Assembly: GCA_014529385.2 (NCBI GenBank)
Contig: CM043957.1
Span: forward strand, 70,825,003-70,889,002
Direction of reading: 5' to 3'
DNA length: 64,000 nt
Source: Adiantum capillus-veneris
Taxonomy: Eukaryota > Streptophyta > Polypodiopsida > Polypodiales > Pteridaceae
Position numbers and translations under genes: made by a program. Every line of letters starts with the position of its first letter. Position 1 is the stretch's first letter. Under the pieces are notes generated by a model. That model saw only the letters and a list, made by a program, of their open reading frames with translations. It was not told the DNA's origin and made no database searches. Below are positions 11,560 to 24,224 of this stretch, piece by piece.

Positions 11560-12480
11560 TTGCCTAGTTATGGATAAAACTCCAATCAATGGGATATGTT
11601 ACTAAGCTTTATAATGATCTTCAAAGGACCACAATACCTTGAAGAGAACTTATGAACTTCTTGGTCAACAAAGAATACCAGCAGTAGTATGTAAATTAAG
11701 AGACTTTCCAAATAAACTACAATTTGAACTACTGGTAAAATCAATTATTTGCTTCAATTGAACATCAAAACTTTCTCATTGCACACTAGTCTACTCAAAA
11801 GGGAAACTTTTTTTTTTTTTGGGGTAAAACTTACAAAGGTGAGTAAATTATATTAACAACCACAAAAATGGAACAGATTAATTGACACCGCTTTAAGTGA
11901 TAAAAGGGACACTCATCTCACAAAAGAATGATCATAGGGGCTACTATGAAAGAGCTATATTGAAAAAAAACCATTAGCTGAATCACAAAAGATCTAGAAA
12001 TTCAAATCTTAATGCAATGCCAATCTGTGGTGCTAGAACGGGTGCTGCCCATGCTAAAATAACTCCCACCTTTTTGCAATCCACCTTGATTCTTTCATCA
12101 GAAATGATATGGCCCAAGTACCTTAACCCAATCATACACAAGAAGGTTTTCTCCGCATTGGCATACAAAGCAATCTCTCTCAAAACTTGAAAGATATCAA
12201 ATTAAATGTGGCTCATCTTCTTGCATAATTTTGCATAAATTAGCTCCGTTATCAACAAAATTAATTGCAAAATGATATATGAACCATCAATTAGCGTCGT
12301 AAAGGTGTTGAGCATTAGTTAAACTAAAAGGCATGAGTAAGTTCAATATAAAAAAATTATGCATATATAGCATCATATAGAGAAACTTCACTAACTTTTC
12401 CAACAAAGACACTAGATAGTGTCTATTGCGTGTGCACAAACCCTTTTCATGGATAGGATGGGATTAGAAATCATTGTTAG
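11560..12480 (-). pseudogene. Ty3/gypsy pol relic (RT plus integrase end)
   Basis: On the minus strand, reading from high to low coordinates: LLMPFSLTNAQ (about 12340-12310) matches the RT motif around MPFGLTNAP. Then FQVLREIALYANAEKTFL and LRYLGHIISDERIKVD (12210-12070) match the RT thumb/connection region. Near 11680-11590, KFSSRYCGPLKIIIKL matches the integrase GPY/F region. RNase H and the integrase core between them are missing or unreadable. Stops and frameshifts are frequent. It is an old, internally deleted element, and no LTRs were found. Confidence 0.65.
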
Positions 12481-13780
12481 ACAACAAAAGTTTCACTTTA
12501 AGCATGATGTGATTAGGATGCATGTCAACAAGGGAAATGCAAGTTGCAACTTTTGGCTCGTGACACCTATAATGAGCTATAAGTACTTGATATGAAATTG
12601 ATTGTGCGTCCTTGGAACAAAAGCATGCAAGTACAAAGGCAAAGCTAGTGAAAAGCTTTTGCGTGAATGGAGCAAGTCATAGTTGGCATGTCTCAAGCCT
12701 CAATTGGATTAAGACATTACATTTGCTATCGTAAGCCCTTGAAGATAGATTATGGCTTATAAATCAAACCCTAACTTATAGTAAACTTACAATGCCATTA
12801 CCTTTACACCTAAGATTTTCTCACTCTTTTCAACCCAACCCTAACGGCTTTTCTTATGATGATGTCAAAGCAATGATGACATCATGGTGGCTAAACTCAT
12901 ACTCTTAGCACGAAGCCTTTTACTTTTGAAATAGCAAGTGGAGCAAGTACATATTTTAGACACATGGTACTTTTTAAGTCAAAAAATGGACTATTCTATT
13001 GAGTACTAATTCCTTGTTTTTATGATATGGGCCATGGCCCTCTCTTTGTTTTGGACTTGCTCTTAGATGCACTTGGTTAAACAAATGACAAGGCATTTGG
13101 GTGGGTTTATTCATTGAACACTTTTCATCCATCATCAATTCAAAAGGCATGCATAAGTCAAGCTTTGTTTTTCTCTTTATACAATTACCATTCAAAAAAT
13201 AAATAAAAAAATCTCTCATTACATTTTCAAATTTTTTTTGTTAAGCTGTTCAAATTTAAGTAGAAATGTTACTTGCACATTAACTTGATTATGAGACTCA
13301 ACCTTCAACAGTGGGAATTGAACTTCACAATAAGTTCATGACTCACAGTCACTTCTTCAAAGGTGCACTATTTTTACACTATTTTACCGGCACACTACTA
13401 TGTGGTTGTGAATAGTAGAACCCAATCATGTAAATTTGGATATGTAAAATCCCATTTGTTGTTATATTAAGCCTTAGGAGTTAACCAAAAATCTGAGTGA
13501 ATTTTCTTGTGACTATTGGATGCTCTCAAAGCCCAAAACTACGTGTGAAGACTAAAACTAGCTGGGTTTTTTCGATCAAACGGGAACCCTAGTTTTCTAG
13601 TCTCATAATAGCAAAATTTCTCCTTTACATCATGTGCACTCATGAAATTAGGAGGAGAACCAGCCCAACACCTACCCAAGGGTGGAATGATCAATCAACA
13701 AGGGAGAGCTCAACAACTCAATCCACTTTAGTTTAAGACGCACATAGTCACCTCTCTCTGGAGCTAAGGCTCTAAGGTAT
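12481..13780. other. unassigned AT-rich DNA
   Basis: I see no recognisable gene. A minus-strand frame at 12974-13219 (81 codons) has no identifiable domain. Confidence 0.35.
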
Positions 13781-13849
13781 GTGGATGTAGTCTTGAAGAA
13801 AAGGGTTGTGGATGTATTACAATCCTAATCCAAGTATCTAAAACCCCAA

Positions 13850-14180
13850 TCCTTTGTAGAGTGCCCTCCAGGAAATTCCAGTCAACTCTGTTGTGTGCCT
13901 TGTCAAAATCGACAAGCAGTATCACAAGATCCTCTCCTCAGAGATGTGTGAGGACGGAAACCTCCCAAAAGGTGAAGATGTTGTCAATGATACTATGCTC
14001 CTTGACAAAACCTGTCTGGGTCTCTCAAGTATTGGCTAAATTCTTAACTCAGAGCCTTTGCTAAGATTTTGCAGGCTGAGTTGAGAATGGTGATGGGCCA
14101 CCACTACCAAATCTCATCCAAGGATCCTCCCTCCTTGGGGATAAGGTATATGAGACCCTCACTCATGTTGTCAAGCATTC
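13850..14180 (-). pseudogene. LINE reverse-transcriptase relic
   Basis: On the minus strand, broken frames read, in order, YLIPKEGGSLDEIW, PITILNSACKILAKALS, QTGFVKEHSIIDNIFTFWEV, and EDLVILLVDFDKAHNRVDWNFLEG. These are the successive conserved blocks of plant L1-type LINE reverse transcriptases (LIPK, WRPISL..YKILAK, QxGFVxGR, LDFxKAYDRVxW). The catalytic FADD block, the endonuclease and the ends are absent. Stops and at least one frameshift show it is dead. Confidence 0.75.
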
Positions 14181-14814
14181 GGGATTTTGGGGAGGCTAGT
14201 ACCTATTATGAGTACACCATTGATTGTCCTTTTCTATCATGATCATGAACCCAATGAAGGCTAGACCTCATGTTCTTAGAAGGCCTCATCCCCAATTTAC
14301 TATAGAAAGCGATGCTTGTTTCAAACCATGGAATGCAGGATTAACCCTATGATAAGGAGTATACCGTGCCTATTCTCAAGAGATATTGCGGGGAGTGTCA
14401 TGTCACTCATTTAGGCCAAAATTACTCACATAAATCCAAGGAAGATAACCCTCCTAAGCCTACTGTTAGGAATTGGATCGTGCTAGCTATGGTGGATGAA
14501 AGAGAAACATGGTGCAAGTTTGTGAGTGTGTGTAAGCAAGGTTGTCACTCAAGTGAATTAGGTTCCAAGATAGAATTAGCGTGGTTCTTGAGTATTGACT
14601 TAGCTTAGCACAAGCTCACCATAGACAAGCATGTAGTGCAAAATGAAGTTGTTGTTTATTCATTCAAGAAATGAGCTTTAAATAGCTCTACAGCCTTGCT
14701 CCACAGTATGTGGGATAAATCCACTCTCCTCTCCTTGACTCACACCTTAGGACAAAGCTCACACTTTACAATCCTCCCCTTGAGATTTGGACTAAGACAA
14801 GATACTGAAGATGC
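14181..14814. other. unassigned; possible solo LTR fragment
   Basis: The stretch 14463-14769 starts TGTTAGGAATTGG and ends CACTTTACA, with a TTTAAATA box near 14676. This would suit an LTR, but there is no partner copy, target duplication or primer site, so the call is weak. Confidence 0.2.
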
Positions 14815-14985
14815 ATGATCCACACAGGCTAACAAAATCCACATAGGATGGTGGTATCCACACAGGAAAATAAAGTCCACAAAGGATGGTGATATCCACA
14901 AAGGATGGTAAAATCCACACAAGAAAAATCCACAAAGGATGGTGATGTCCACACAGGATGATAAGCTGGTATCCACACAGGAAAA
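14815..14985. repeat. degenerate minisatellite, about 18-22 bp unit
   Basis: The phrase atccacacaggatggtg recurs about eight times with small changes (tccacaaagg, tccacatagg, tccacacagg). The apparent minus-strand proteins rich in HPLWI and FVDI are simply translations of this repeat. Confidence 0.85.
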
Positions 14986-17685
14986 AGTCCTCCCCTACAA
15001 GTAGAGAGTCTGCATCTTCAAAATGGGTCTTCATAAAAGACAACGCTGCTCTCGTCTTCGTCAATTTTGTCTTCTACTATGTGAGTTGATCCTCTGTCAG
15101 GTCTCTTGCCTTCGTTTCTTCTACTGTTGCTTTCAACTGCTTCATGGTCTGACTTCGTATCCTCCCCTCGAACGAGTACTTCTGTCCCCCTTTTTGTGGT
15201 ACAATCAGGATTTATTCCATGCGTCATAATGACATGCAACAATATGCTAAAATATCCTATGAAAAGGTTTATGCAAAAATTTAATGCTCTCTTCCATCTT
15301 GGTCATACTCAAAGAGCCCAAGCATGCGGTGTTTCTCATACACTTTGTCACAAAATCTTCACACATGGAGAGATTTTAGCAATTTGGAGACTCTCCAATG
15401 CCAATGTCTATCCCATTACAAAAGCACATAATGTCATCCATGTTGACAAATATAATTACATACATTGCAAGAAATTTGTTGTGCTTGGCTGCAAGATTCA
15501 ATTTTAATGTTTTCTTATTAAAATGTGAAGTACCTCTTCACTCGAGGTGAAGTCACCCTTCACAGCCTTGAGTTCTTCTTTGATGATTGGAATCTACCTT
15601 CGAAGTTGGCTTTGGATGCCTTTGGAGATCCCTTTTAAAAGCTGCTTGAGGCCGCCTTTGAATGCCGGTGTAGAAGCTTTGCAAAACTTTGTTGCAGCTT
15701 TAGTGGGAGCAATGCCTTGAGATTTGGAAGCTTTGGATCTCTTGGGATTTCTACTCCGTGGGAGCACGAAACTTGAGGCCCGTAGGAACTCTTGGAAGCT
15801 TGAGGCCCTTGAGGCTCTTGAGGCAACGGGCTGTGGGAAAGGGGGCTAATGCAGCCTTGGCTAGGAGCAGCACCGTGGGAGCAGGGGATTAAAAAGCCCT
15901 CGAAAATGCCTTGGAGCAGCGCGGGAAGTAGGACCCAACAAGAGCTTTAAGGTAGTGAGGCGCGGGATGGACCTCTTACGGGGTCAGGCAGTTCAGGCAG
16001 GCGGGCAGGAACGCCGCGGGATGGCCCGCGAGAGTCGAAGAGAAAAAAGGCACACTGCCGTGGCCATGGGACTCCTCTCCAGTGGACCCGCCAGGCTCAA
16101 AAGCCATTTTGCAATGCCGAATGGCGTCCGCCCAGTCTCCCCGAATTAGGCAAGGGTATTTGACCCAGCAACCTCAGTGCCAAGTATAGTATGGCTAAAT
16201 TGGGCTACCAACAAGCCAATGTACTTGGTTGTGGAAAATCTCCGAAAAAGAAGATCTTAAGCTCAACTCAGCAGAACTTTTCCCACACAAACTCACACAC
16301 ACACACCTACTTTTAGGCAATTTTGAGGATAGCTTTAATGGAGTTCTCGGGCTCGGTTTGCAGAGCTTGAAGGCTCTACGGAGAGCTTGTGTCGAGTACT
16401 TCGAGATAAGGTTAATGTTGTTAGGCATTTGCAAAAATGGAGAGATAAATTGGAGGTGCAAATCACTAGAAAATTGACACAAAAGTGACTTAGAAATGCA
16501 AAAAATTGGATTGCTAGGTCAATAGTAATTGACAAACTTGATGATAACCTCAACGCTTTCAAAATTCCCATGGACTCTCGAGTGGCTTTAGTCAAGGATC
16601 TTCTCGCCAAATTATATGGGAGTACCCTTGTATTTTGGAAAAGGCAGCACACTTTCCTTATGATGATAAACTCATCAAATTAACTCGTGTTATGCTAGAG
16701 TCATTTCCAAATCCATAGTATAAGTTTTTGCCACACGAAAAAACCATAGTACAATTTTTCACCACATGAGAAAACCCTAGAAACCATTTTTGAAGAGTGA
16801 ATACAAAATCCTGAATGATATAGTGGTTCTTGATTTTGACAAGGTACTCCACTCTGAAAAAGAATCCTTCAAGATTGTTTCAGACTTAAGGAACTTGATG
16901 AACATATGATCTCTCAACTCTTGGAAGAGGTCTATGATAAGTGTCATGGAAATGAAAAGGTAAAACCTCCCCCTCTATCAACCATAGCACCTCTCTAGGA
17001 CTAGGGTGATGGATTCAAAATGGGGGCTTCTATGAGAGAATTTTGGGGGAAAAGCAATAGCAAGACCAATAGCTATATAACGCTACCTTGCCAAGCTACT
17101 ACAGAGAATTTGAGTTCAAACTTAAAATTGCACCTAACCCAACTTTAACCCAACATCCTCACTCCAATCCAACCATAGAAAAGGAGCCAAAAAACTTCCA
17201 AGCTACGTTGACATCTCCTAACACATGTGTTTTTTCCTTCAAAGATTTTCTCAAAATCCAACTCACCTTGTTACAAGACATAATGAAAGCAAGTCTAGTG
17301 AATGAATATTTCATGAAGCAGACTTGGATCAAGAATTTCTTAAGCCCACCCCTAGAGGAAAGCAATAACCCATGCCGATCCAAAAGATCTTCCCTCAAGA
17401 CAATGATGCCACAAAGTGCAATGCCATCCTATCAATTGATTACAAAAACCATAATTTTCTGGTTGCAATGGATGATTTAGAAAGAGTGAGCATAGAAAAC
17501 AAGGTCACATGGGAAAAATGGGCAATATTGGCTCTCTAGGAACTCAAACATAATTATGCAACTATCGTGTGAGTGCAGTAGAAGGGGGTTATTAAATTTC
17601 ATTTTTCCTCACATTTAGGAAAAGGGTGTATTTTATTTGTCAAAAATTCACAGATGAGGAGTTTTAAAAATAGTCCTTGAACGCA
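14986..17685. other. unassigned, probably decayed retroelement DNA
   Basis: No domain is recognisable. A plus-strand frame at 17088-17480 (130 codons) and protein-like broken frames at 16440-16660 (KLYGSTLVFWKRQHTF) and 17400-17560 lie just upstream of an integrase relic on the same strand. They could be the gag/protease end of that dead element. A Pro/Gly/Leu-rich low-complexity stretch lies at about 15600-15900. Confidence 0.3.
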
Positions 17686-17689
17686 AGTG

Positions 17690-18400
17690 ATATATACAAT
17701 TTATACAAAGGCAACAATATGGTTGTTGTATTAGCATATTATCTACAGATTTGAGTGTCCGATTGAGCATATTATCCATAGATTTGGATATCTTATTGAG
17801 ATTGTTTCACAGGACTTATTTAATCAATAAGACAATTCAAATATTGAATGAAATCTTCTCGATCAATCATAAAAAATTGAACTCAAATTATCCTAGTTGT
17901 AATGGGTAAGTTGAAAGTAGTAATGAGACAATCAAGACCATACTAATAAAGATTTTCTAGCATAAGCCTCTTCATTGGGACAATAAGCTTCAGACAACAC
18001 TGTGGACATATGAAACTGCTCAGAAGATCACAATTGGAATGACTCCATTGAGAATGGTTTATGGGACATAACTTAGCAGTCATAACCATGGAATTTGTAA
18101 TTTTCAGTCTCAGAATTGCCATTGATGAACATGACATGGATTTTAATGAAAATCTAAAGAACTAGCTTGATAAGCTATTGAAGCTGGATGGAAGCAGTCA
18201 AAGACCTATGCTAGAGTAGTAAGTAGTCCAATAGAGGAGGAAACAATGGCATGATAGTTTGATAAAAGGATTGAGAATACAAGGAAGGGGGATTTGGTTT
18301 TCCTCTTTCAGTTAAAGCTAGGCCCAAAGAAGCCTAATCTAAAGGTTGTATGGTTAGGAACATATAAAGCTGATTGGTTTTTCTCCAATGGCACAATAAT
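17690..18400 (+). pseudogene. Ty3/gypsy integrase relic
   Basis: From about 17800 the plus strand reads TYLINKTIQILNEIF, then SNYPSCNG, ESSNETIKTILIKIF, WDNKLQTTLWTYETAQ and TIGMTPLRMVYG. This is the second half of a Ty3 integrase core, with NG-x-ES at the catalytic Glu. About 18280-18400 reads KGDLVFLFQLKLGPKKPNL and GTYKADWFF, the C-terminal region. Stops and frameshifts abound and no LTRs were found. It lies directly upstream of the E1 leader on the same strand but is clearly another, older element. Confidence 0.65.
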
Positions 18401-19534
18401 GCTTAAGGATTTATTAAGTTTATTGCTGCCAGCGGTCTATAATGGGACTAAAAGCAAGCTATAATATGCCAAATCAGACGAATCCCTAGCATGAGCAACT
18501 CATGACATTGGTAATTCAAAATCACACAAGGAATCTTTAATCTTATCGACCAAAAGTACTGGGAGTAGAGGAAAGTTAAGAACAAATAGTGTTATTGGGG
18601 ATGATTCCACAGTTCATGATCTAATCAATGAGGATTTGAAGAAGATTGAATTGAATAACAATAATTGGCAAGTCATTAATGATCAGATACTTTTGGAAAA
18701 CTCACCAGTAATCATCAACACAAAGATTGTGCAATGCATGTGCGCCACATCAAAACGGTGGGTATAACTTTGAGGTTGCAGGAGAGTGGTGAATTCGTGG
18801 CTCAAATTTGTATAACTATGTAACATGTGCACAATCTAGCTTTATTCCCTCAACGTATTACAATGTGATTTGCACCTTGGCCTTGTAGAGCTTCCTGCAT
18901 CATCACCAGGACATGGAACAGTGGGTAAACTTGATCAAATTTTGTTCAAACTTGTTGAAACTTGCCTAAGGGCTATAACAAGTTGTATACTTTCCAAACC
19001 AATTTAAAAAGTGGGAAAAAGTGACAAAAGTAAATAATCGCGATTATGTACTTCTGTTATCCAGAGACTTCAAATTTGACTTTTGGGCTTATACAGTGTT
19101 AGACCAGCATAATATAAGGCCACGGAGAAATTTTGGGTTCAATCGGATCAAAATTGGTACAGATACACTCAGTACAGATTACAGATTAGATCTTTGATTT
19201 TGCTAAGTTAAATCTGAAAGTCCAAATTTTGACTTCCATAGCACGAATTGAAGTGAAATACAGAGACCAGTCACTGAAGTTCTCAAGAGCTCTACCGTCC
19301 TTATAGAAAAATAGCTAATTTGATAAATTTTGTATAGGAATCAGGTTGCAGACGAGGAATCAGTGGCTTGACAGAAAATTGCAATTGAATCAAGTGGACA
19401 TTGACGACAAGTCAATCCCAGGTGAGTACTCTATCCAGGGCTTCATGCGTCTATATGAACCTTAGATCCGGTCGTGTAATAGGAAATCAAGGCCTATTCG
19501 GGGAAAACACCAGTAGAGTGTCCACTGAAAAAGC
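18401..19534 (+). other. probable untranslated leader of E1; 5' LTR not located
   Basis: There is no coding sequence between the integrase relic and the first E1 frame. I looked here for a copy of the E1 3' LTR (start TGTTAGCAGC, box ggtataaaag) and found none; only a 13-base match (aataatcgcgatt) links 19036 with 41446. Either the 5' LTR was lost or its end differs too much to see by eye. Confidence 0.3.
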
Positions 19535-21299
19535 ATGAATCAAGGCAATTCCTTGCACACAATTCCTGAAGAAGTCTCGGACACTTTTTCAGATTCAACA
19601 TCCAAAATGTCTTCTTACTCAACTCACTCGGAAACCGGAACGACAATGCGCTATAAGCATATACTCTCCTTTTACAAGACTAATCGTCATGGAGCCCAGG
19701 TTTACTTGGATCCTAACGAAGAGTATGCTATTCGCATTGATGATCATGGTATTGAGTTTGAAGAAGAGGCTAGGGCAAACAAACAAGGAAAAATATACAT
19801 GGATCGAAACGGAACTCAATATGTACAAGTTGAAAATCCTGATGTGATAGACAAATGTGGCTTAGAAGTAAACACTATAATCTAGATATGTCAGCAAAAG
19901 AAGGACCACCAACCTTGGAATTCGAGGGATACGATCAAGTAGACTTGAAGCCTTTGAAACGGCTTAGTACAGATAATCCTAGGATAGGAGTCTATTGTTG
20001 GGAAGATAGAAACATAAAAGATCTTTTGTGGACTTCTCATGCTAGACCAAGGCAATTAACGGCCATGAAGATCATCTATATCTTCAAAATCAAAGATAAG
20101 GGATCTGCGGACCTACCAACTTACTTGTTTAGGGATTGTTATAACAACAACTTTGTTATGATGACTCCTGAGGAGGTAGAATAAACCAAATACCAGGGGT
20201 ATTCCATACGGGATTGGATATTGGGTCAAGGACCAGAAATCACTCCAAGAGACGAACATCATGAGAGATCATCTGAGACTAATGTGAAGAAACCAGAAAC
20301 CACCTCATCACATAGAAAAACGGGTGACACTAAGGCTGACACTAAGGCCAGCCCAGGGCTACATGAGTCACTATTTTTGACAGACTGGTTTGAAGGACTC
20401 AGAACAGGACCAACTCCCAGAAGACCTGGAGTTGAACCGAATAGACGTGTCAGACCAGCTGATTTCTAAAAATGGGTCAGAAAATATAGTGGATCAGGGG
20501 ATCCATATGACCACTTAGCAAGCTTCAAGCAAGTGCTAAGAGTAGAGCGTATATTCGATTTCCATACTCAATTCGAGGGGTTTGGGAAGGAAAAGCTCTG
20601 ACATGGTTCCAAAACATTCCACCAAGGTCAATGATGGATTTGAATACATTAGCTCAAGGATTTGTAGCTGCTTGTTCTAAAACAGGGATTAAACATAATA
20701 CGGTAGATCAAATCTACAGCTTCAAATAGAAACGTGGTGAGTCTGTTAGGGATTGTGCAACTCGAATGAAACAATACATTGCCAGATGCCCAGAGATGGA
20801 GATACCTGCAGAGGAGCAACTTGTCTCATTGTTTCTGGAGGGACTTCTAAACAAAGAACTTCATGCTATACTCTATAGTAAAAAGCATACAACCCTAGAG
20901 GCGTGTGTGTCTGATGTTATCGACCTAGGAGACAATTGTGAGATCTTTAATGAAGAGGATGTCCCTAAGGATAACCAAAGCGAGAAGAATTCATCCACAA
21001 AACCAACACAAGTGGAAACGGCTGTTGCGGCACCACTCTCAGCCATAGAAGATATGCTAAAAAGGATGAATGACATGATGAACAATATGCAAAAAGCACC
21101 TATGAGAGGACCAGGACAGGGGATATCCCCACAAGGACAACCAATTAGGCCACAAAAATGGTGTGCAGTCGAGGGTAAATGGACCAACCACGAGACCCAC
21201 GAGTGTTACTTCAGACCAAAGTATGATGGGAATGTTCAGTACGTGTCCATGAGGCCACCAGGACAACCCATGTACAGATATCAACCTAGTATGGCTTAA
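19535..21299 (+). pseudogene. E1 Gag-like protein, broken
   Basis: The frame starts at 19535, shifts near 19870, has stops at 20182 and 20467, shifts again near 20585, and has a TAG at 20730. The Gag core is readable at about 20480-20960: KYSGSGDPYDHLASFKQVL, EGKALTWFQNIPPRSMMDL, KRGESVRDCATRMKQYIARC, LVSLFLEGLLNKELHAIL. This is the retrotrans_gag pattern of Ty3-type elements. At about 21150-21213 follows WCAVEGKWTNHETHECYF, an atypical Cys/His cluster in place of a standard CCHC knuckle. The N-terminal 300 residues are unique to this family as far as I can tell. Role if intact: particle formation and RNA packaging. Confidence 0.65.
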
Positions 21300-21314
21300 G
21301 TTCAAAGACCACCA

Positions 21315-22051
21315 ATGGGTATGGAGAGACCTCAACCTGTGTTGGGACAACAATCTCCTTATCCAGGACATAATGTGGTGCCTGTAAAGTACATGCACTC
21401 AGAAGGATTCATAGATGAACAAGCATTAGTACCTGTTACAACCTATGCAGAGTCTAGTCCATCTACAATAATGGTAGAGGGAGAGAAAAAGATAACATAC
21501 TTGGGTGCGCCGGAAGAATTGACCAGAATAGCCTATCATGCCATCGGCATGGCCGACAACCTATCGCCTGCCCCGGATCAGAACACATGGATCTTGGCAG
21601 CTCAACCCTCTTCGAGATCTACAAGATCTGGTAAGCGATCATTTAAATCAGGTGATGAATCCGATGACAGTTCATCAGAGCAGCATAGTAGTGAAAGCTC
21701 TGACAACGAAGAAAAAAGAGCTAGGAGGGAAGAGATGAAGAGGAAAGCACTGGCTGCCCACCAAGAGAAGCCAGCTCAAAAGCAAGCGATATTTGAAAGA
21801 GAAAAACAGGCGCATCAGCACACTAGGCAAGCGCAGGGAAAAGACCCAGAAAAGTGGGTACCCACTGGCTTGAAGGGACTTCGAACGAAACATCATTCAA
21901 GGAAAGAGGTCGAGAATCCCAAGGATCATTTAGAAAGAATGTGCCAAGAGGCAGAGGCCTTGAAGCTGAAAGAGGCGGAAGAAGCAGCCAAGAAAGCTGA
22001 GGAAGCAACAACTCAAGAGCAAGGCCAGGCATCTCCCCCACCCACCTCACC
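21315..22051 (+). pseudogene. E1 charged linker, first half (interrupted)
   Basis: This open frame is in the same frame as the Gag end (a stop at 21297 separates them). It begins proline- and glutamine-rich, then becomes strongly charged, with Ser/Asp clusters and an alanine/glutamate-rich helix-like stretch (EAEALKLKEAEEAAKKAEE). At 22047-22051 it is cut by the 177-bp-LTR insertion. The same frame resumes at 34796 after the duplicated TCACC, so the host frame was open here when the insertion occurred or has not shifted since. Residues after 22051 in the local open frame come from the inserted LTR. Confidence 0.65.
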
Positions 22052-22228
22052 TGTAAGACCTAGGGTAACTAAACATAGGATCCTCCTCCCTACCACCCCT
22101 TATATAGTCCTAGCTCCTAGCTCTTGCCCTAAGCAGATCTCGAGTGCGTACTGGTCCAGTCCAGGCCCTTGGCCTAGGTCTCTGACCCCCTAGGTTGGGC
22201 CTTGCCCCGTAGGACCCTTTTCCTGACA
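22052..22228 (-). repeat. LTR (3' end of the minus-strand element)
   Basis: Plus-strand copy starts TGTAAGACC and ends CCTGACA; it pairs with 34614-34790. A TATA box (CTTATATAG on the plus strand, near 22099) is present. The purine tract for the minus strand lies at about 22231-22246. Confidence 0.9.
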
Positions 22229-22316
22229 TTACTCCCCCCTTAGGGAAGAGTTTTCGTCCTCGAAAACACAAGTAGTAATATCTTCTTAAGAATACTGATG
22301 TTTTCTTTATTGACGT

Positions 22317-23188
22317 TGTTGGGCGCATTTCTGACACCCCGTTTTTTGTAAATTTGTACATACGGACATGACGCCCGATATCGAAAGGGCGTGTGGGCTT
22401 TCTTTTTGTGGGTTTTTTAGCTTGCTTTAGCAAGCACATGTACATGCACTGCAAGTCGCTAGTCTAGTGACAGCTGTCGGGCTACTATAAGTGCCTGTGA
22501 GTGAGTTTTTTGAAGTGAGCCTTGTATATAACTTAAACTCATGTAAAAACTCAAAAAGGTCAGTCAAATATCAGAATTTTGCAGGTTTTGGGTCGTGGTC
22601 GCTTCTTGATGCTTTTGGATGCAGTTTTTTGTCCTCGACTAGCCTTCCTACGCGTAGTCGGGCCATGGAAGCTTGCTGTTCGCGCCAATTTTTCACATAG
22701 AGGTACATAGAATTGAAATTTGTGGTTTTCAGAGATTTTGTTGTAGAAAATGCAGAGAATTTTTGAGGCTTGAAATCATCCCTTTTGGAGTTGTGGTTTG
22801 GGAGATACAATCTGTTTCCCGCAGCGCACAGGATATGGCAGCTTGCAGGCAGTTTGGTGTATGGTAGATTGTGGAAGCTCTCTTGTTTGGAGATGTGTGT
22901 ACACTTCAAAATTGTGTTTTTGAAGAGTTATTTGGTGAAGGTGAAAGATCTTTCCCTCAAGTGCATTGGTCGACGTGTGCTGTAAATCCATGCCAGGGTA
23001 AGTGCTTCTTAATTTTCATGGTGGTCTTTTGGGTGGGCGTGTGCTGGTAAATTCCCAAGAGATCACTTGTCTTTGAGTTGTGGTTTTGTTGAGGTTCTTT
23101 TGATAACGTTTGTGGTGCTGATCTTGTGTCTTCAACGCTCTTGGGTGACATCGCTATAGAGGTGTTCTAGTTTGCTTGTTTCCCAACA
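22317..23188 (+). repeat. 5' LTR of the Tat-type element
   Basis: 872 bp, partner 28590-29461. Starts TGTTGGGCGC, ends TTTCCCAACA. By eye about 17 single-base differences from the right LTR and no indels. Confidence 0.95.
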
Positions 23189-23194
23189 GTGTTT

Positions 23195-23212
23195 TGGTGC
23201 CCGCCACCGAGG
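23195..23212 (+). promoter_or_regulatory. primer binding site of the Tat-type element
   Basis: Begins TGGTGCCCGCCACCGAGG, six bases after the LTR. TGG complements the tRNA CCA end; the tRNA is not identified. Confidence 0.6.
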
Positions 23213-23252
23213 AATCGCTTCAGGTTACCTTCAGTTTACAGGTTTTGAAGAC

Positions 23253-24224
23253 ATGGCGTTTAATTTTCCAGAGTTTAGTGGAAAATCAAATGAAAGTTCC
23301 AAAGCTTTCATTGAGAGAATGGAGTTTGCTTGCCTTCGTGCTGACAAGCAAGACCCAGCGTTGGTGCTACGAATCTTCTACTTCTGTTTGAAGGGAGATG
23401 CTAGGGAATGGTTGGAAGGCTACGAAAAGGAGCTACAATCAGCCCAACCTCCTCAAGTTATGACTTATGAAATGGTAAGGCATGCTTTTCTTACACACTT
23501 TCAACAGGTGGAAGACCCACAAAAGGTATGGCAGTCTATTCAAGGCTTAGTACAAGATGAAGGCCAAACCATAGAAGACTTTGTCAAGGCATTCAATGCG
23601 TTATGGGCAAAGTGGTGTACATCTTTGGGGGCTGAAATTCCTCCATCCATGTTGAAGAAGGACAGGTTTCTTGCAAGCTTGAGGAGTAACCTACGCTTGA
23701 AGGTAGAGCTTAAGCAGCCAAGGACCTTTGAGGAGGCAGTTGAAATTGCAAAGAATAAAGAGTGGAAAGCAGAGCGTCTTCATCAACTTGGAATCAATGT
23801 CGAGCCAAAGCTTGAAGTGAAAGCGGTAGAGCAACCAAGGGTCCTCATCAGGGAGCCAGGTTATGATCAACAATCTTCTCATGATGTGAATGCCTTTCGC
23901 AAGGAGATGCAAGAGGTTGTAGGTCTTATGAAGAATCTTAGTGTGCATATGATGGGAGGTGGAAGAGGTCAAAGTTATGGATATGGACGTGGTTATGGAA
24001 GCAATGAGGGTTATACAGGTGGTAGAGGAAGAGGCATGGCTGGAAGAGGGAATATGTTTCAATGCTACAATTGTGGTGAATGGGGGCATAAAAGCCCTCA
24101 ATGTGATAAGCCAAAGAGAATGGGTGGCGACATGTTTCCTCTTCCTCCACAAATTCCTTCTCGAGCTCAAGATTATGGTATTGAGATTAAAGGGGAAGTA
24201 GGACCAAGTGGATTGACAGCATAA
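23253..24224 (+). pseudogene. Gag of the Tat-type element
   Basis: I chose the Met at 23253 (MAFNFPEFSGKSNESSKAF) because the retrotrans_gag core starts directly there; an upstream Met at 23172 falls inside the LTR. The core runs over residues 1-170 (FIERMEFACLRADKQDP, LKGDAREWLEGYEKE, EGQTIEDFVKAFNALWAKW). A CCHC zinc knuckle, CYNCGEWGHKSPQC, spans residues 271-284 after a Gly/Arg/Tyr-rich stretch. The TAA at 24222 is followed in the same frame by pol, so Gag and Pol were probably one polyprotein and this stop may be a mutation or a natural terminator. Confidence 0.85.

Noticed and set aside
14463-14769. possible solo LTR
   Set aside because: TG and CA ends and a TATA-like box are present, but no partner copy, target duplication or primer site supports it.
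14740-15064. minus-strand Cys/Gly/His/Pro-rich frames
   Set aside because: Translation of the minisatellite; two frames give the same kind of repeat peptide.
18401-19534. search for an E1 5' LTR
   Set aside because: Only a 13-base word is shared with the region after the 3' LTR; not enough to call an LTR.
22571-22909. 112-codon minus-strand frame, also found at 28844-29182
   Set aside because: It occurs twice because it lies in the two LTR copies, not because it is a duplicated gene.
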